Shown here: positions 56,988 through 64,000 of the stretch, one piece after another | Position numbering within the stretch: the first letter of the stretch is position 1 | How the letters are laid out: each line of letters begins with the position of its first letter | Assembly (NCBI GenBank): GCA_017467905.1 | Contig: JAFUKD010000039.1 | Span: 1 to 64,000 of the forward strand | Length of the DNA: 64,000 nucleotides | Reading direction: 5' to 3' | Source: Phascolarctobacterium sp. | GTDB lineage: Bacteria; Bacillota; Negativicutes; Acidaminococcales; Acidaminococcaceae | The notes under the pieces: model-generated | What the model was told of the DNA's origin: nothing | The model's database searches: none | What the model saw: the letters and a program-made list of their open reading frames with translations, nothing else | Translations under genes and position numbers: made by a program

Positions 56988-57683
56988 TCACACCATCTTC
57001 CCAATGATTGTACGCCCGTCAAACTGCATGTCAACGAATCGCTTTGCCTGCTCAAAGGAAAACTTGAAGTCACTGGCAAAGGTACCATCATCTCTGATAA
57101 CCGCGTACTGCCTACTCTTTTGAACAATTAAGTAGACCCGCTCATCATACATTGAAGCGCAGACATATACCTTGTCCAACGGGATTGCTTTGCCCTTTGA
57201 ATAGAGCGTAGTATTTCCTTTGCGAAGAATACACTCTCTGCTAAGCACACCTAGTCCTCCGCAAGCCAAAGGAATTATTACATTACCCTTACCATCAACA
57301 ACGCCGTACTCCCCGCCCTTTTCGACGATGAACCATGCGTTCCCCGACGACAGTACATTCTCGTTGAGGCTACACTTTCTTCCCCAATGCGCATTCGCAC
57401 TGACATTACAATATTTACTACCACATTTAGCAATGTTAAAACAACCACTCCATTCAATGTAATCATACTCAACCGGCACTATCACATTAAACTTTTGGTC
57501 AATCACCCCAAACTTTCCTCCACTTGGGATAACCTCAAATGCCATATCCTCATCATTCGCAGGCTCGTAACCACAATTGACAAGTGCATAGCCATCGGGA
57601 CTGAACGTTGACACCCAATCCCACTTCGTCACACAAGCAATATTCACTTTTTTAGCGTTCAAAACAAAAACACTTCCTTTCAA
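56988..57683 (-). CDS. WG-repeat protein, 5' end uncertain
   Basis: 231 residues from a TTG at 57683. WG beta-repeats are visible as GKFGVIDQKFNVIVPVEYD, GEYGVVDGKGNVIIPLACGG and a degenerate RQYAVIRDDGTFASDF. WG proteins are usually secreted or toxin-associated, with unknown binding roles. There is no ribosome site before the TTG, and the frame stays open about 40 bases upstream with hydrophobic codons (FYIVVIIVV) but no standard start codon. An original signal peptide may have lost its start. A possible alternative start is a TTG seven codons downstream, after AAAGGAAG. Confidence 0.65.
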   Translation of the reverse strand: MKGSVFVLNAKKVNIACVTKWDWVSTFSPDGYALVNCGYEPANDEDMAFEVIPSGGKFGVIDQKFNVIVPVEYDYIEWSGCFNIAKCGSKYCNVSANAHWGRKCSLNENVLSSGNAWFIVEKGGEYGVVDGKGNVIIPLACGGLGVLSRECILRKGNTTLYSKGKAIPLDKVYVCASMYDERVYLIVQKSRQYAVIRDDGTFASDFKFSFEQAKRFVDMQFDGRTIIGKMV

Positions 57684-57824
57684 AACAACAATAATTACAA
57701 CAATGTAAAAATGGATAAACTAATCTCCAAAGGAGAAGAAAAAGATTAATTTTCCTAACATCGTCTAAAAATATTTGCATCAAAAGGAAGTGTCAGTATT
57801 TAGTTTTATTATGATCTAATCTTA

Positions 57825-58976
57825 TCACTCAGGAGTGACAGGGGTTGTCTCTTTATTATTGCCAAAATAATAATCTTTGACTTTTTTATCAAGTTGGAAG
57901 CCTTTTTCAGATTCACCAATTTTTTCTTTGTCGAATATTCCACTATAGGTCAAAGGTACTTCTAAAACTGTCAGTCTATCAGTACCAGCAACACTCTCAA
58001 CACCCTTTGAAACTTTGTTAAGAACTTTAGCAAGTTTTGTATGGGCTTCTTCATAAGCACCGTAGTATTTCTTTTTATCTTCAACTTTTTCAAACAAGTC
58101 ATCAAAAATAATTGAACCCAGAAGAATAGTCGCATCATTTTCAGTAACCTTTACAACATCCTTATGTTCTTCACAAGCACGCTTCTTAACAACTTCTCCA
58201 GAAAGCAAATTTCGAACTCCAATGTAGTGAGAAATCATTTGCTTGATTCCGTCCATATAAGTAGCAACAGGTGCTAACAATCTAAACTTGTTTTCAGGAG
58301 CTATGCTGTCATCTATCTTATAACCAATTTCTTGTAGCTTATTATAAATAACTTTCCCATATTGATTTTCCAGATAAGAGTCGGCAATATCCATTTTGGC
58401 TTTGGGTTCAGCATAATATTCAGAGAACTTGGATTCCAAGAATAAAACCACTTGTTTAGACTCATCTTCTTTCTCGTAACCAACAAGTACCACGTCCATA
58501 TTAGATGGTTGACGACCTTTAATTACTACATTTTGAAATTCAAAAAAAGATTGATTGAAAACATAAGTCTTTTTGAACTCACCATTCCCTAATTCTAACT
58601 CCAACACATTATCTTCGCTAACATTGTAAAAAAATAACAATGCACACAACGAAGAGGAATGCATAGTAGTAATTTTCAAAGCTTCTTGCCCAGAGCCACT
58701 GCAAGCTTGTTTAAACTTTTCTTTGAATAAGTTTTTATCACTCTCTTGCTCCAATCCTATATCAAACTTCATTGCTATTTCCTCAGCAAGCTTAGGTATA
58801 ATACCTTTAAAAAGTTCAACAACAAGTGGTGTATTGATATAAAAAGAAGAATTTGTTTCTTCTCCAGTCCAATTTTTATTAGTTATAAAATCATCAGAAC
58901 AAAACTCTGTTCCACCCCACATCTTTGCATAAAGTTTTCTTGCTTTACTTTTCATGTTACTAAAATCGCAATTCAT
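57825..58976 (-). CDS. PD-(D/E)XK nuclease-like protein linked to WYL regulator
   Basis: 383 residues from the ATG at 58976 (GGGAGG seven bases upstream); a TTG eight codons earlier is less likely. SNMDVVLVGYE and VVLFLESKFSEYY fit the D and E-x-K of a PD-(D/E)XK nuclease core in the middle of the chain. The N-terminal region includes MKSKARKLYAKMWGG, and FRLLAPVATYMDGIKQMISH may complete the fold. I recognise no named family. It starts 27 bases after a WYL regulator, so the two form an operon. WYL proteins often control phage-defence genes, so a defence nuclease is plausible but inferred. Confidence 0.65.
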   Translation of the reverse strand: MNCDFSNMKSKARKLYAKMWGGTEFCSDDFITNKNWTGEETNSSFYINTPLVVELFKGIIPKLAEEIAMKFDIGLEQESDKNLFKEKFKQACSGSGQEALKITTMHSSSLCALLFFYNVSEDNVLELELGNGEFKKTYVFNQSFFEFQNVVIKGRQPSNMDVVLVGYEKEDESKQVVLFLESKFSEYYAEPKAKMDIADSYLENQYGKVIYNKLQEIGYKIDDSIAPENKFRLLAPVATYMDGIKQMISHYIGVRNLLSGEVVKKRACEEHKDVVKVTENDATILLGSIIFDDLFEKVEDKKKYYGAYEEAHTKLAKVLNKVSKGVESVAGTDRLTVLEVPLTYSGIFDKEKIGESEKGFQLDKKVKDYYFGNNKETTPVTPE

Positions 58977-59003
58977 AATCTTACCTCCCATAAAGTTCAA
59001 TCA

Positions 59004-60035
59004 TTACTCATCCCCATACTTCCCTACTGCCGCTAGCAAATCATTTTTAATTTGCTCACGCAGTTTTGTAGGTTTAAGTACTTCTACATAATTTACATAC
59101 TGCATTGCCCAATAACGCATTGCACGCAAATTTACCATAACGCTTACCATTACACTATCTTCTGTTTCATCATAGAACATTACGTCCTTACCAAACCAAT
59201 CAATCACATCAGCAACAAGGTGTTTGTCAATACGCATCGTAACCCTTTCACTTTCACCACTGAACATATAAATATGTTCTGCCATGTGCTTAGGCAAGTT
59301 AATACTTTCGGAAAGCTCACGTTGCTTTTTAACAGGCTCATCCAATATTTTGATTTCGGAAATTCTATCAACACGGTAATGTGAGATATTAGAATATTTA
59401 TCGTAATTAGCAATCAAATAATAACGTCCGTTAGTCGCCGCCATTTGGTACGGATTAACGATATACTTTCTCACCTCGTCTGCATCCATACGTGGATGAA
59501 GTTTTTTATCAATGCCAAAATCATTATACTGAAACTCAACCTGTTTCCCTTTGCTGATAGCCTCGTCTAAAATTTCAATGTTATAAAAAATTTGCTTGTT
59601 GTTGGGCATCTTCTCCGGCAAAGTGCGAATGTGTTTTACCTTTGCCTCAAAATATTTACTGGAAAGAGCGGTAAGCTTGCCAATCAGCTCCTTGCATTGA
59701 CTGTAAGGTATGTGTTTAGAAAAAAGCAAGCTGTCAATCAACAAGCGTAGTTCCGCATCAGTAAAATCACGTTCCAAATACCAATCACTGTAAAGAACTT
59801 CCTGTTCACCCTTTTTATTGGTACGGTTGGTTTCTTTATATTCAAGGTTATAACCAAAATCTATCAAGTTCATCAAATTGCGTTTAATCGCCTTGCGGTC
59901 AACGGTCATTTGATATTCGCTTTCAAGCAAATCAATAATATCTTTTTGATTCAAACGATGGTTCTCATCGGAGTGCTTCTTTAAAATTTCCAAGATGTTC
60001 ATAATCAACATATTCTTCGGTTGTGCAGTGTACAT
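59004..60035 (-). CDS. WYL-domain transcriptional regulator
   Basis: A 343-residue protein. It has an N-terminal winged helix (about 12-72, LNQKDIIDLLESEYQMTVDR), a WYL domain (about 140-235, VEFQYNDFG, YIVNPYQMAATNGRYYLIA, SHYRVDRI) and a WCX-like C-terminal part (about 245-340). WYL domains sense nucleic acid ligands and commonly regulate defence systems. Promoter TTGAGT/TATAAT lies at 60056-60084. It leads the operon with the PD-(D/E)XK-like gene and is divergent from a truncated PolC-like gene. A decayed paralogue is at 55019-55310. Confidence 0.92.
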   Translation of the reverse strand: MYTAQPKNMLIMNILEILKKHSDENHRLNQKDIIDLLESEYQMTVDRKAIKRNLMNLIDFGYNLEYKETNRTNKKGEQEVLYSDWYLERDFTDAELRLLIDSLLFSKHIPYSQCKELIGKLTALSSKYFEAKVKHIRTLPEKMPNNKQIFYNIEILDEAISKGKQVEFQYNDFGIDKKLHPRMDADEVRKYIVNPYQMAATNGRYYLIANYDKYSNISHYRVDRISEIKILDEPVKKQRELSESINLPKHMAEHIYMFSGESERVTMRIDKHLVADVIDWFGKDVMFYDETEDSVMVSVMVNLRAMRYWAMQYVNYVEVLKPTKLREQIKNDLLAAVGKYGDE

Positions 60036-60218
60036 TCATCTCACCTCTTGAATTTATTATAGCAATATGCAGGCTCGCACTCAACAGAAAGATGCGCCAT
60101 TATTGTCGCATAAGCTCACTTATAATAAACTTACTAAAACTAAGGAGACAATGTTATGAACCACACTTACTTGTACGACAAGATACAATCCACACTAAAA
60201 CAAAATTATGGCAAAAAA
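59971..60218. repeat. 248-bp repeat (copy 2) at WYL/PolC-like divergent region
   Basis: Second copy of 55246-55493. In this copy the WYL side is intact and the PolC-like side is cut off right at the repeat end. Confidence 0.88.
60056..60084 (-). promoter_or_regulatory. Promoter of the WYL-nuclease operon
   Basis: TTGAGT (60079-60084) and TATAAT (60056-60061) on the minus strand are 17 bases apart. The same pair with TTGAAC is kept in copy 1, so the element is conserved between the two copies. Confidence 0.65.
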
Positions 60219-60266
60219 GCGTATGACGATTTTGATTCACTCAACTTCGCCATACGCTTTTTATAA
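60156..60266 (+). pseudogene. Truncated PolC-like gene (5' 21 codons, then unrelated)
   Basis: The frame begins MNHTYLYDKIQSTLKQNYGK, nearly identical to the start of the 355-residue PolC-like protein. After lysine 21 it turns into AYDDFDSLNFAIRFL and stops at 60264-60266. The join lies at the end of the 248-bp repeat and inside a hairpin, so a deletion or insertion removed the rest. The ribosome site is intact. Confidence 0.8.
60214..60262. terminator. Hairpin at the truncation point, possible terminator
   Basis: AAAAAGCGTATG (60214-60225) and CATACGCTTTTT (60251-60262) form a perfect 12-bp stem with a 25-base loop. It could act as a terminator, or be the ends of a deleted or excised element. 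Confidence 0.55.
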
Positions 60267-60292
60267 TCAACCTATTATTTTATAATTCAGGA

Positions 60293-60367
60293 TTGTTCCC
60301 TAAAAATAAATATTAAATTTTTTCTAAGAGCATGTCCCCCTACTGAAAATGTTTCACGTGAAACAAT
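60293..60367. repeat. 75-bp direct repeat with parS, right copy
   Basis: Right copy of 53285-53359 with one substitution. It lies about 75 bases past the second 248-bp repeat. Confidence 0.9.
60350..60365. promoter_or_regulatory. parS (ParB/Spo0J binding site), right
   Basis: A second perfect TGTTTCACGTGAAACA, about 7 kb from the first. Both lie in the same repeat, so they arose by duplication or transposition of the repeat. Confidence 0.85.
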
Positions 60368-60442
60368 CACTTGATAGCCGCAACAGCCAACCTCAATCAT
60401 CTGGATTTAATAACTTCATAATTTACAATGTTATTTTTAAAT

Positions 60443-60982
60443 TTACACACCCTTACCCATTTCGTAGGCAAGCTTCATATATTCAGTATCCTTAACTTCA
60501 CCCAGTTCATAAACACCAATTCCGGCAATTGTCCCTTTTTCCACAGCTCCTTCCACGCAGTCTGCATAACCGCGGAAGCAAGCAAAAGTAGTTTCTGCAG
60601 CTTCAACTTCTGCCTCTGCGCAAGTAGCGATGTAGTAAAATTCTTTATCCTTAACCTCAAGCCAGCGAGCAACGGTTCTGTCAATAAGCGCCTTCAACTG
60701 GGAAGAAATTGAGTAGAAGTACACAGGACTTGCCAAGACAATTACGTCAGTATCAATGATAGCTTGTAGCACCTCTGCCATATCATCCTTAATCGCACAA
60801 GCACCATTATTTTTCGTGCAGTAGTAACAGCCCATACAAGGAGCAATCTTCTTTTCAACGACTCGGATTTTAGTAACCTCGTTGCCGCTTTCCAAAGCAC
60901 CACGCATAAATTCATTGCACAATAAATCAGAGTTGCCATTTTTACGAGGACTACCTGATAAAATCAAAACCTTTTTAGCCAT
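60443..60982 (-). CDS. Flavodoxin-like NAD(P)H-dependent FMN reductase
   Basis: A 179-residue protein of the NADPH-dependent FMN reductase/iron-sulfur-flavoprotein family. The FMN phosphate loop is LILSGSPRKNGNSDLL. The cysteines in APCMGCYYCTKNNGACAIKD could hold a cluster, and VLASPVYFYSISSQLKALID is the typical second motif. It probably transfers electrons from a pyridine nucleotide; partner unknown. It is at the right edge of the island, upstream of the parS repeat on the minus strand. Confidence 0.88.
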   Translation of the reverse strand: MAKKVLILSGSPRKNGNSDLLCNEFMRGALESGNEVTKIRVVEKKIAPCMGCYYCTKNNGACAIKDDMAEVLQAIIDTDVIVLASPVYFYSISSQLKALIDRTVARWLEVKDKEFYYIATCAEAEVEAAETTFACFRGYADCVEGAVEKGTIAGIGVYELGEVKDTEYMKLAYEMGKGV

Positions 60983-61002
60983 GATGAAACCTCCTTGAAA
61001 TA

Positions 61003-61881
61003 TTAGTCTAAATCCTGCCAGACCTTACACAAATCTAACTCTCCATCTTCAATCATTTTCTGCATTTTCTTATATAAATCTGGATTTTCTACTCTTTGAA
61101 ACTCCATATAAGCCTCATCATGCTGAACAGTATGCTCATCGCCACTCACAGCATCGTAGGATTCTTCCCAATCACAACATATACCAAATCCCGATTCACT
61201 CCCACCAAAGAATTGGCATTTATTACATTTTTTCGGGATACATATTCTATGTTCTTTATGACAATAGATTTTAAAGTCATTGTCATTATTTCCACTAGCA
61301 ACTTCACATGATGAACCATACATATTATGATGTTTAACCATATGTTTTTTTACATAAGGTACTATATTCCAATTATAGTGCATCCTACTTGGATGTGCAG
61401 GATATTTCCCCATGTTATTCATTATGCAATACAGTTTGCCGGGATAGTCGGCTAATACTTTTGTAGCATTACTTTTTAATTCTCTCAAATCTTCCTTGTC
61501 ATCAAATCCCCAAACAATAAGTATAATGTCAGCCTCATCAAAAATTCCTTTTTTAGTACCAAAATCAGTTGCTACTTTAGAGCCCTTTACTTGAACAGAT
61601 GATACATCTTCATACAAATTAAGCATAATTAAATTATTGAATCCATGCATGTCAAGAAATCTACATAGCTTCGTTATAGTTGTATCTGATTTCCCATTGT
61701 GAGCCATACTTGGATTAATTCCTATTGCTACAATTTTTTCTTTCCTATTAGTAGAATTATTCCATTCTGCACACAACAATCCCCTTCTCATTCCATTATC
61801 AGTATATTCTCTATCAGCATTAAAAGGTTTTATTTTTAAATTAGTTCTTGGTGTTTCTAATATTTTAGGAATCGACTTCAT
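61003..61881 (-). CDS. DUF1643 (UDG-fold) protein with C-terminal cysteine cluster
   Basis: A 292-residue protein. VAIGINPSMAHNGKSDTTIT and NLIMLNLYEDVSS identify a DUF1643 domain, considered related to the uracil-DNA glycosylase fold. The C-terminal part carries CIPKKCNKCQFFGG and GFGICCDWEESYD, a probable zinc site. DUF1643 has no proven function but occurs in variable and phage-related loci. The gene is AT-rich. It lies 20 bases upstream of the flavin reductase gene on the same strand. Confidence 0.8.
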   Translation of the reverse strand: MKSIPKILETPRTNLKIKPFNADREYTDNGMRRGLLCAEWNNSTNRKEKIVAIGINPSMAHNGKSDTTITKLCRFLDMHGFNNLIMLNLYEDVSSVQVKGSKVATDFGTKKGIFDEADIILIVWGFDDKEDLRELKSNATKVLADYPGKLYCIMNNMGKYPAHPSRMHYNWNIVPYVKKHMVKHHNMYGSSCEVASGNNDNDFKIYCHKEHRICIPKKCNKCQFFGGSESGFGICCDWEESYDAVSGDEHTVQHDEAYMEFQRVENPDLYKKMQKMIEDGELDLCKVWQDLD

Positions 61882-62046
61882 AATTCTTCACTCCTCACAT
61901 AGTATTTTATATATAAACAATATCATATACCAAAAATTTATAGATTTCCTATACAAAATAACTTCTTCAACTATATTATAACACTAAAAAACACAGCCCC
62001 AAACAAAAAAAGACCCAAGACAATGTCTTGAGCCATAGTTTCCATT

Positions 62047-62132
62047 TGGTGCGGTTGGTGGGATTTGAACCCACACGGGATTTCTCCCACTGCCCCCTCA
62101 AAGCAGCGTGTCTGCCGTTCCACCACAACCGC
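62047..62132 (-). tRNA. tRNA-Leu (GAG)
   Basis: An 86-base class II tRNA with encoded CCA. Acceptor GCGGTTG pairs with CAACCGC. The anticodon loop TTGAGGG gives GAG, and a long variable arm (GTGGGAGAAATCCCGT region) marks Leu. Confidence 0.95.
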
Positions 62133-62149
62133 GTTTGTAGTTAAAAAAA

Positions 62150-62235
62150 TGGTGCGGTAGAGAGGACTTGAACCTCCACGGGGTTGCCCCCACTAGCTCC
62201 TGAGGCTAGCGCGTCTGCCGTTCCGCCACTACCGC
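62150..62235 (-). tRNA. tRNA-Leu (CAG)
   Basis: An 86-base class II tRNA with CCA. Acceptor GCGGTAG pairs with CTACCGC. The anticodon loop CTCAGGA gives CAG, and the variable arm is GTGGGGGCAACCCCGT. It is 17 bases upstream of the other Leu tRNA and probably co-transcribed. Confidence 0.95.
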
Positions 62236-62335
62236 GTATGCACCTATATTGCTTTTCAAGCAACATAGTTATAATAGCATATCAATAATTATGTGTCAAT
62301 AACTTTTTGAGAAAATTCCTTTAGTATAGTCACTT

Positions 62336-62929
62336 CTATACCAGTATTTTTGCAAGTTCCTTATGCACCTGCTCCAAGGTTGCTTCAAGACTGCCACTGT
62401 TATCCAGCACTACATCCGCAAATTTCTTCTTATCTTCCAAAGACATCTGCGCCGCAATACGCGCCTTCACCTCTTCTTCCGTCATGCCGCTGCGTATCAT
62501 GGCGCGCTTTATCTGCTGCTCTTTGCTAACAGCTACAAGCCACACGCTATCCACTCTTTCGTGCCATTTACATTCAATTAAAAGAGGTACGTCTAAAACA
62601 GCAAGCTTTTCATTTTTCTCTTTAGCTTCTGCCAAGAAAGCCTCTGCTTCATCCCACACAATCTTGTGCAAAATGCCTTCCAAGGTTTTCAAGGCTTCCT
62701 TATCGCTAAAAACCAGCTGAGAAATTTTTGCTCTGTCCATTTCGCCAGAAGCAGTCAGGTATTCTGTACCAAATGCTTCTGCCACCATGGCAAGTCCTCT
62801 GCTACCCTTTGCTACTGCGTTACGGCTAACCTCATCCGCATCAAAGACGGGTACATTTTGCTTGCGCAGTTCTGCCGCCACAGTACTTTTACCGGAAGCA
62901 ATGCCCCCTGTTAATCCAATAATCTTCAT
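62336..62929 (-). CDS. coaE: Dephospho-CoA kinase
   Basis: A 197-residue P-loop kinase catalysing the last step of CoA synthesis. The P-loop is IGLTGGIASGKSTVAAEL, with VFDADEVSRNAV and LDVPLLIECKWH following. It lies 9 bases after mutM, in the polA-mutM-coaE order of Firmicutes. Confidence 0.96.
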   Translation of the reverse strand: MKIIGLTGGIASGKSTVAAELRKQNVPVFDADEVSRNAVAKGSRGLAMVAEAFGTEYLTASGEMDRAKISQLVFSDKEALKTLEGILHKIVWDEAEAFLAEAKEKNEKLAVLDVPLLIECKWHERVDSVWLVAVSKEQQIKRAMIRSGMTEEEVKARIAAQMSLEDKKKFADVVLDNSGSLEATLEQVHKELAKILV

Positions 62930-62938
62930 AAGCTTCTC

Positions 62939-63760
62939 CTATTTTTGGCAATACTGACAATACACTGTTCCCCTACCGCCAACCTTTGCTGTCACCAAAG
63001 GCTCTCCGCATTTAGTGCAGGGCTTGCCCCCACGTCCATATACCAGCAAATATTTTTGGTTCTCACCGCTTTTGCCCTCGCCGTCCTTATAATCACGGAA
63101 GGTTGTACCACGATTTCTAATGCCTTGGGCAATTACCGCGTTGATTGCTTCACACAACACCTTAACCTCTTCTTCATTCAAGGTGTTGGCAATACGCAAG
63201 GGGTTAATACCGCTCAGAGCCAAACATTCATCAGCGTAGATATTCCCCAAGCCGGCAATAACCTTTTGGTCTAAGATAAAGGTCTTAATGGGCTTGCGAG
63301 CCTTCTTCGCCAAGGGCTGTAAATATTCTGGGGAGAAGCCTACGCTCAAAGGCTCCGGTCCCAAGGTTTCATACCCATCAATATAAGCGTCATTATCCGT
63401 AACAAGATATAAGGTGCCAAAGGTACGGATATCCGTAAACCACAGGGTTACGCCCTCGCTTAAAGTAAATTTTATTTTTGCGTAAGGCGGTGCTTCCAGC
63501 TCACTGCTTTGAGCGATGAGCGCCCCCGTCATACGCAGATGTACAATTAGCTTTTGGTTAGCAGCAGTGTGTAGTACCAAGTACTTCCCCCTGCGCCCAA
63601 CCTCTAAAATTGTTTTACCGGTCAAGCCTTCCACAAACTTTTCCACTGTGGGATGCTTCACCAATCTATCTAAATACACTTCCACAGAAGTAATTTTTTT
63701 ACCTGTAATTCGCGGGGCAAGGGTTTTACGCACCTGCTCCACTTCTGGCATTTCCGGCAT
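62939..63760 (-). CDS. mutM: Formamidopyrimidine-DNA glycosylase
   Basis: A 273-residue bifunctional glycosylase/AP lyase removing oxidised purines. The N-terminus MPEMPEVEQVRKTL gives the catalytic Pro2 and Glu3. The helix-two-turn-helix has VIAGLGNIYADECL, and the zinc finger is CTKCGEPLVTAKVGGRGTVY ending in CQYCQK. Complete length. Confidence 0.96.
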   Translation of the reverse strand: MPEMPEVEQVRKTLAPRITGKKITSVEVYLDRLVKHPTVEKFVEGLTGKTILEVGRRGKYLVLHTAANQKLIVHLRMTGALIAQSSELEAPPYAKIKFTLSEGVTLWFTDIRTFGTLYLVTDNDAYIDGYETLGPEPLSVGFSPEYLQPLAKKARKPIKTFILDQKVIAGLGNIYADECLALSGINPLRIANTLNEEEVKVLCEAINAVIAQGIRNRGTTFRDYKDGEGKSGENQKYLLVYGRGGKPCTKCGEPLVTAKVGGRGTVYCQYCQK

Positions 63761-63769
63761 AGTTACCTC

Positions 63770-64000
63770 CTATTTTGTCTGCGCCCAATTTTTACCAAAC
63801 TTCACCTCTGCAAGCAGGGGAATTTCCAAAACTGCGGCGCTTTCCATCGCTTTGCGTACCAGATCTGCTACAGCTTCCTTTTCATTTTCAGGAACTTCCA
63901 ACACCAATTCGTCGTGTACCTGCAAAAGAATTCGGCTCTTCAAATTAGCTTCCTTCAAGGCTGCAGCAACCTTAATCATAGCGTTCTTCATAATATCTGC
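63770..64000 (-). CDS. polA: DNA polymerase I, C-terminal end (runs off the window)
   Basis: The last 76 or so codons of a family A polymerase. ILLQVHDELVLEVPENE is motif C, with the catalytic histidine-aspartate-glutamate, and ADIMKNAMIKVAAAL precedes it. The frame is open to the window edge. Position before mutM and coaE supports polA. Confidence 0.95.
   Translation of the reverse strand, partial: ADIMKNAMIKVAAALKEANLKSRILLQVHDELVLEVPENEKEAVADLVRKAMESAAVLEIPLLAEVKFGKNWAQTK

Noticed and set aside
57702-57748. Short plus-strand frame MDKLISKGEEKD in the WG gene upstream region
   Set aside because: Twelve codons, no ribosome site and no conserved feature.

Overview
The window looks like chromosome of a diderm Firmicute of the class Negativicutes, most likely Acidaminococcales (for example Phascolarctobacterium or a relative). 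This is inferred from gene content. Firmicute-type gene sets (maf-radC-mreBCD-mrdA-rodA, tig-clpP-clpX-lon-ysxC, murA-mbl, a SpoIVB-like S55 peptidase, Gly and Leu tRNAs) sit beside outer-membrane genes (a TolC-type channel and MlaE, MlaF and MlaD with a barrel-like C-terminus). Almost every gene lies on the minus strand.

Layout. 1-4000 is an accessory edge: two small XRE regulators, a DUF559 nuclease cassette between 32-bp repeats, inverted-repeat elements and a type IV (AbiEi/AbiEii-like) toxin-antitoxin pair with a visible promoter and operator. 4026-13233 is the cell-shape operon read right to left: maf, radC, mreB, mreC, mreD, mrdA, rodA and two radical-SAM-related genes. 13251-19058 is an envelope block: RseC-like protein, two unknown membrane proteins, tolC and mlaD-mlaF-mlaE. 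19131-25185 holds an S55 peptidase, an AMIN/phosphodiester-glycosidase protein, a second MreB (mbl), murA and a small conserved-looking ORF. 25293-32200 is the F1Fo ATP synthase operon. It has no separate delta gene; instead AtpA carries the C-terminal domain of delta at its N-terminus. 32306-44298 contains housekeeping genes (wecB, tagO/wecA, comEB, ywlG, rpiB, tsaC/sua5, prmC, prfA, DUF1385, rpmE, an HD-MnmA fusion, cysK and an Rrf2 regulator). 44466-45272 has an orphan plus-strand gene facing a promoter, cobalamin riboswitch and terminator that have no same-strand gene close behind them. 45409-52731 holds an AbrB-type membrane protein and ysxC, lon, clpX, clpP and tig.

52909-62235 is a hypervariable island between tRNA-Gly and two tRNA-Leu genes. 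It is bracketed by 75-bp direct repeats, each with a perfect parS site. Inside are a divergent pair made of a WYL regulator and a protein resembling a miniature, catalytically dead DNA polymerase PolC; a second, reciprocally decayed copy of that pair; a WYL-linked PD-(D/E)XK-like protein; a DinD fragment; a WG-repeat protein; and two possible uracil-DNA-glycosylase-fold proteins (one is DUF1643). This is the best candidate for an undescribed, perhaps defence-related, system. The window ends with coaE, mutM and the 3' end of polA.

All assignments come from reading motifs by eye; no database search or structure prediction was run. Start codons were chosen from visible Shine-Dalgarno sequences where possible.
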